Assembly: GCA_934541115.1 (NCBI GenBank)
Contig: CAKTDF010000022.1
Span: forward strand, 1 to 32,062
Length of the DNA stretch: 32,062 nt
Source: an uncultured Eubacteriales bacterium
GTDB lineage: Bacteria; Bacillota; Clostridia; Oscillospirales; Acutalibacteraceae
Reading direction: 5' to 3'
Position 1 is the first letter of the stretch; each line of letters opens with the position of its first letter. Below are positions 30,907 through 32,062 of the stretch, piece after piece. The notes beneath the pieces were generated by a model, which ran no database searches, was not told where the DNA came from, and saw only the letters and a program-made list of their open reading frames with translations. Made by a program: the position numbers and the translations under genes.

Positions 30907-31590
30907 TTATTCTGATTTTGTTTTCTTTTTCTTCTTAACAACAATAACGACAATCACAACCAGAACAACCAAAGCAACCGGAATGAGCAGAATCCATACG
31001 CTCGGCAGACTATCCATAACATTGTCAGCCGTAAGCACTTCTCCGTCCATTTTGAAAACGGAGATCATTTTTTCGGCAGCCTTTTTGTCTTCATCATTCA
31101 TGAATCTGCACTGGAACTGAATAATAAGATCCTTGGTTGAAAAGAAGTAAAACTCCAGTTCGGCTTCAGACGGATCAGAACCGTCATTTTTATTCTGTGT
31201 ACTTTTGCAGGTGATTTCAAAGCCCTTGATGAAATCAAACGTCTTTTCGCTGTAAGCAACGTCAGAATAACTGACAGTATAACCTTTTTCCTCAGCCTTT
31301 TTTCCGGAAGCCTCCGAAAGCTTTGACATAAAATCATCAACAAAGCTCTTTTGTGCGCTTTCATCGGCACCGATATAAAACGTTCTGCCGTTGTTTTCGG
31401 AAAGCAGGATATCAACGGTCGAACCCGTATTTTCGTTTGTATATACAATCTCGCCGTTCTTTGACAACGTCTCTGTGTAGCCCTCCGGAACATACACATC
31501 GTACATTTTTCCGTAGTTAGCCGCCAAACATGGCAGTACACATACACACGCCATAACAAACGTCAGCGCAAAAATCATGATCTTTTTCAT
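30907..31590 (-). CDS. Exported, C-terminally membrane-anchored protein of unknown function
   Basis: The 227-aa product has a signal peptide (MKKIMIFALTFVMACVCVLPCLAANYG). An extracellular domain of about 155 residues follows, with a YDVYVPEGY opening reminiscent of PsbP/DcrB-like folds (a weak impression). It ends in one membrane helix (about 195-217) and KKKKKTKSE facing the cytoplasm. ATG 31590 follows GGGAGG at 7 nt; the upstream in-frame TTG is unlikely. It lies between alaS (30 bp) and the HIT gene (18 bp). I do not recognise the family. Confidence 0.85.
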   Translation of the reverse strand: MKKIMIFALTFVMACVCVLPCLAANYGKMYDVYVPEGYTETLSKNGEIVYTNENTGSTVDILLSENNGRTFYIGADESAQKSFVDDFMSKLSEASGKKAEEKGYTVSYSDVAYSEKTFDFIKGFEITCKSTQNKNDGSDPSEAELEFYFFSTKDLIIQFQCRFMNDEDKKAAEKMISVFKMDGEVLTADNVMDSLPSVWILLIPVALVVLVVIVVIVVKKKKKTKSE

Positions 31591-31620
31591 TGGCAATCCT
31601 CCCTTTAAAACATAGCGGCA

Positions 31621-32062
31621 TTACTTCAACATACCCTCAATAATTGATGCAACTTTTTCCAACGCCGCGGAAAGCGCCGAAATATCTTTTGCACCCGCCA
31701 TTGCACTGTCCGGCTTTCCTCCGCCGGAGCCTCCGGCAAGCTTTGCGGTCTCGCGTGCAATATTTCCGGCATGAGCGCCGAGCTCAACCGCATGTTTTCC
31801 GCAGCAAACACAGATATTGCCGCTGCCTTTTTTCTTCTGAACGGAAGCGATTACGCCGACATAATCCTCGCCCTTGCTTTTGACAAGATCACACATTCTG
31901 CGAAGTTCCGGAACCGGCGCGTCTTCAAGAAGAGCGGTAACGACCTTGAGAGAACCGACTTCCTTGACATTTTCAAGAATCGACTGGGTTTTTGCGTTTG
32001 CAATTATACCGGAGAGCTTTTCAATTTCTTTATCCTTGCCTCTGAGTTCGGTCATTACACCG
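31621..32062 (-). CDS. alaS: Alanyl-tRNA synthetase, C-terminal fragment (5' part outside window)
   Basis: The 146 visible codons encode the end of AlaRS: part of the coiled-coil linker (ELRGKDKEIEKL) and the DHHA1 (C-Ala) domain. In that domain AHAGNIARETAKLAGGSGGG-KPD matches the glycine-rich AGGxGGGxPDxAxAG region that contacts the tRNA elbow. The frame is open to the window edge. It leads an apparent run alaS - unknown membrane protein - HIT - apt. Confidence 0.95.
   Translation of the reverse strand, partial: GVMTELRGKDKEIEKLSGIIANAKTQSILENVKEVGSLKVVTALLEDAPVPELRRMCDLVKSKGEDYVGVIASVQKKKGSGNICVCCGKHAVELGAHAGNIARETAKLAGGSGGGKPDSAMAGAKDISALSAALEKVASIIEGMLK

Overview
The window looks like chromosomal DNA of an obligately anaerobic, low-to-mid GC Gram-positive bacterium, probably a gut-type Clostridia (Oscillospirales/Ruminococcaceae-like; this placement is inference). 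Supporting signs are an oxygen-sensitive class III ribonucleotide reductase, a small 2[4Fe-4S] ferredoxin, a tryptophan T-box riboswitch, the Firmicutes-style holB-ricT pair, consensus AGGAGG ribosome binding sites, TTGACA/TATAAT promoters, and a large BspA-like leucine-rich-repeat surface protein. No rRNA, tRNA, CRISPR array, prophage or intact insertion sequence was seen. The only mobile-element trace is a short ISL3-type transposase remnant.

Layout. (1) 1-4499, minus strand: a GNAT acetyltransferase gene with an in-frame TGA, then nrdG, nrdD and the start of trxB. NrdD carries a C-terminal redoxin domain with a CPNC motif and trxB lies directly downstream, so nucleotide reductase, activase and electron supply sit together. 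NrdR-type boxes and a consensus promoter precede nrdD. (2) 4517-8173, minus strand: a likely operon of a secreted GDPD-like protein with degenerate active site, a beta-lactamase-fold serine hydrolase and a YhhN/lysoplasmalogenase-family membrane protein; a lipid-related role is inferred. (3) 8218-9758, plus strand: rmlC and rmlD of dTDP-rhamnose synthesis, divergent from (2). (4) 9780-12840: a 56-aa ferredoxin (minus) and, divergently, a GH89 alpha-N-acetylglucosaminidase without signal peptide (plus). (5) 12850-15263, minus strand: an OmpR/PhoR-type two-component system whose promoter lies inside the transposase remnant's reading frame. (6) 15280-17216, plus strand: holB and ricT. (7) 17230-18998, minus strand: a secreted metallophosphoesterase. 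(8) 19228-22773, plus strand: a tryptophan-specific T-box leader, a 35-codon small ORF, and the trpXYZ ABC importer genes. (9) 22782-25928, minus strand: a secreted transglutaminase-like/LRR/Cys-repeat protein. (10) 26020-32062, minus strand: ispF, a Toprim RNase M5-like gene and holA, joined by 4-nt overlaps; comEC (channel part only); then alaS (partial), a membrane-anchored unknown, a HIT protein and an apt-like phosphoribosyltransferase.

Most of the window is housekeeping. The points that most deserve follow-up are the self-contained redoxin-NrdD/TrxB arrangement, in which TrxB lacks the usual NADPH-phosphate motif; the GDPD-like/hydrolase/YhhN operon; the small ORF translationally coupled to trpX behind the T-box; a dispersed terminator sequence with a compensatory base-pair change; and similar aromatic, amphipathic C-terminal tails on two secreted proteins. 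All function calls come from reading motifs by eye; no database search was run.
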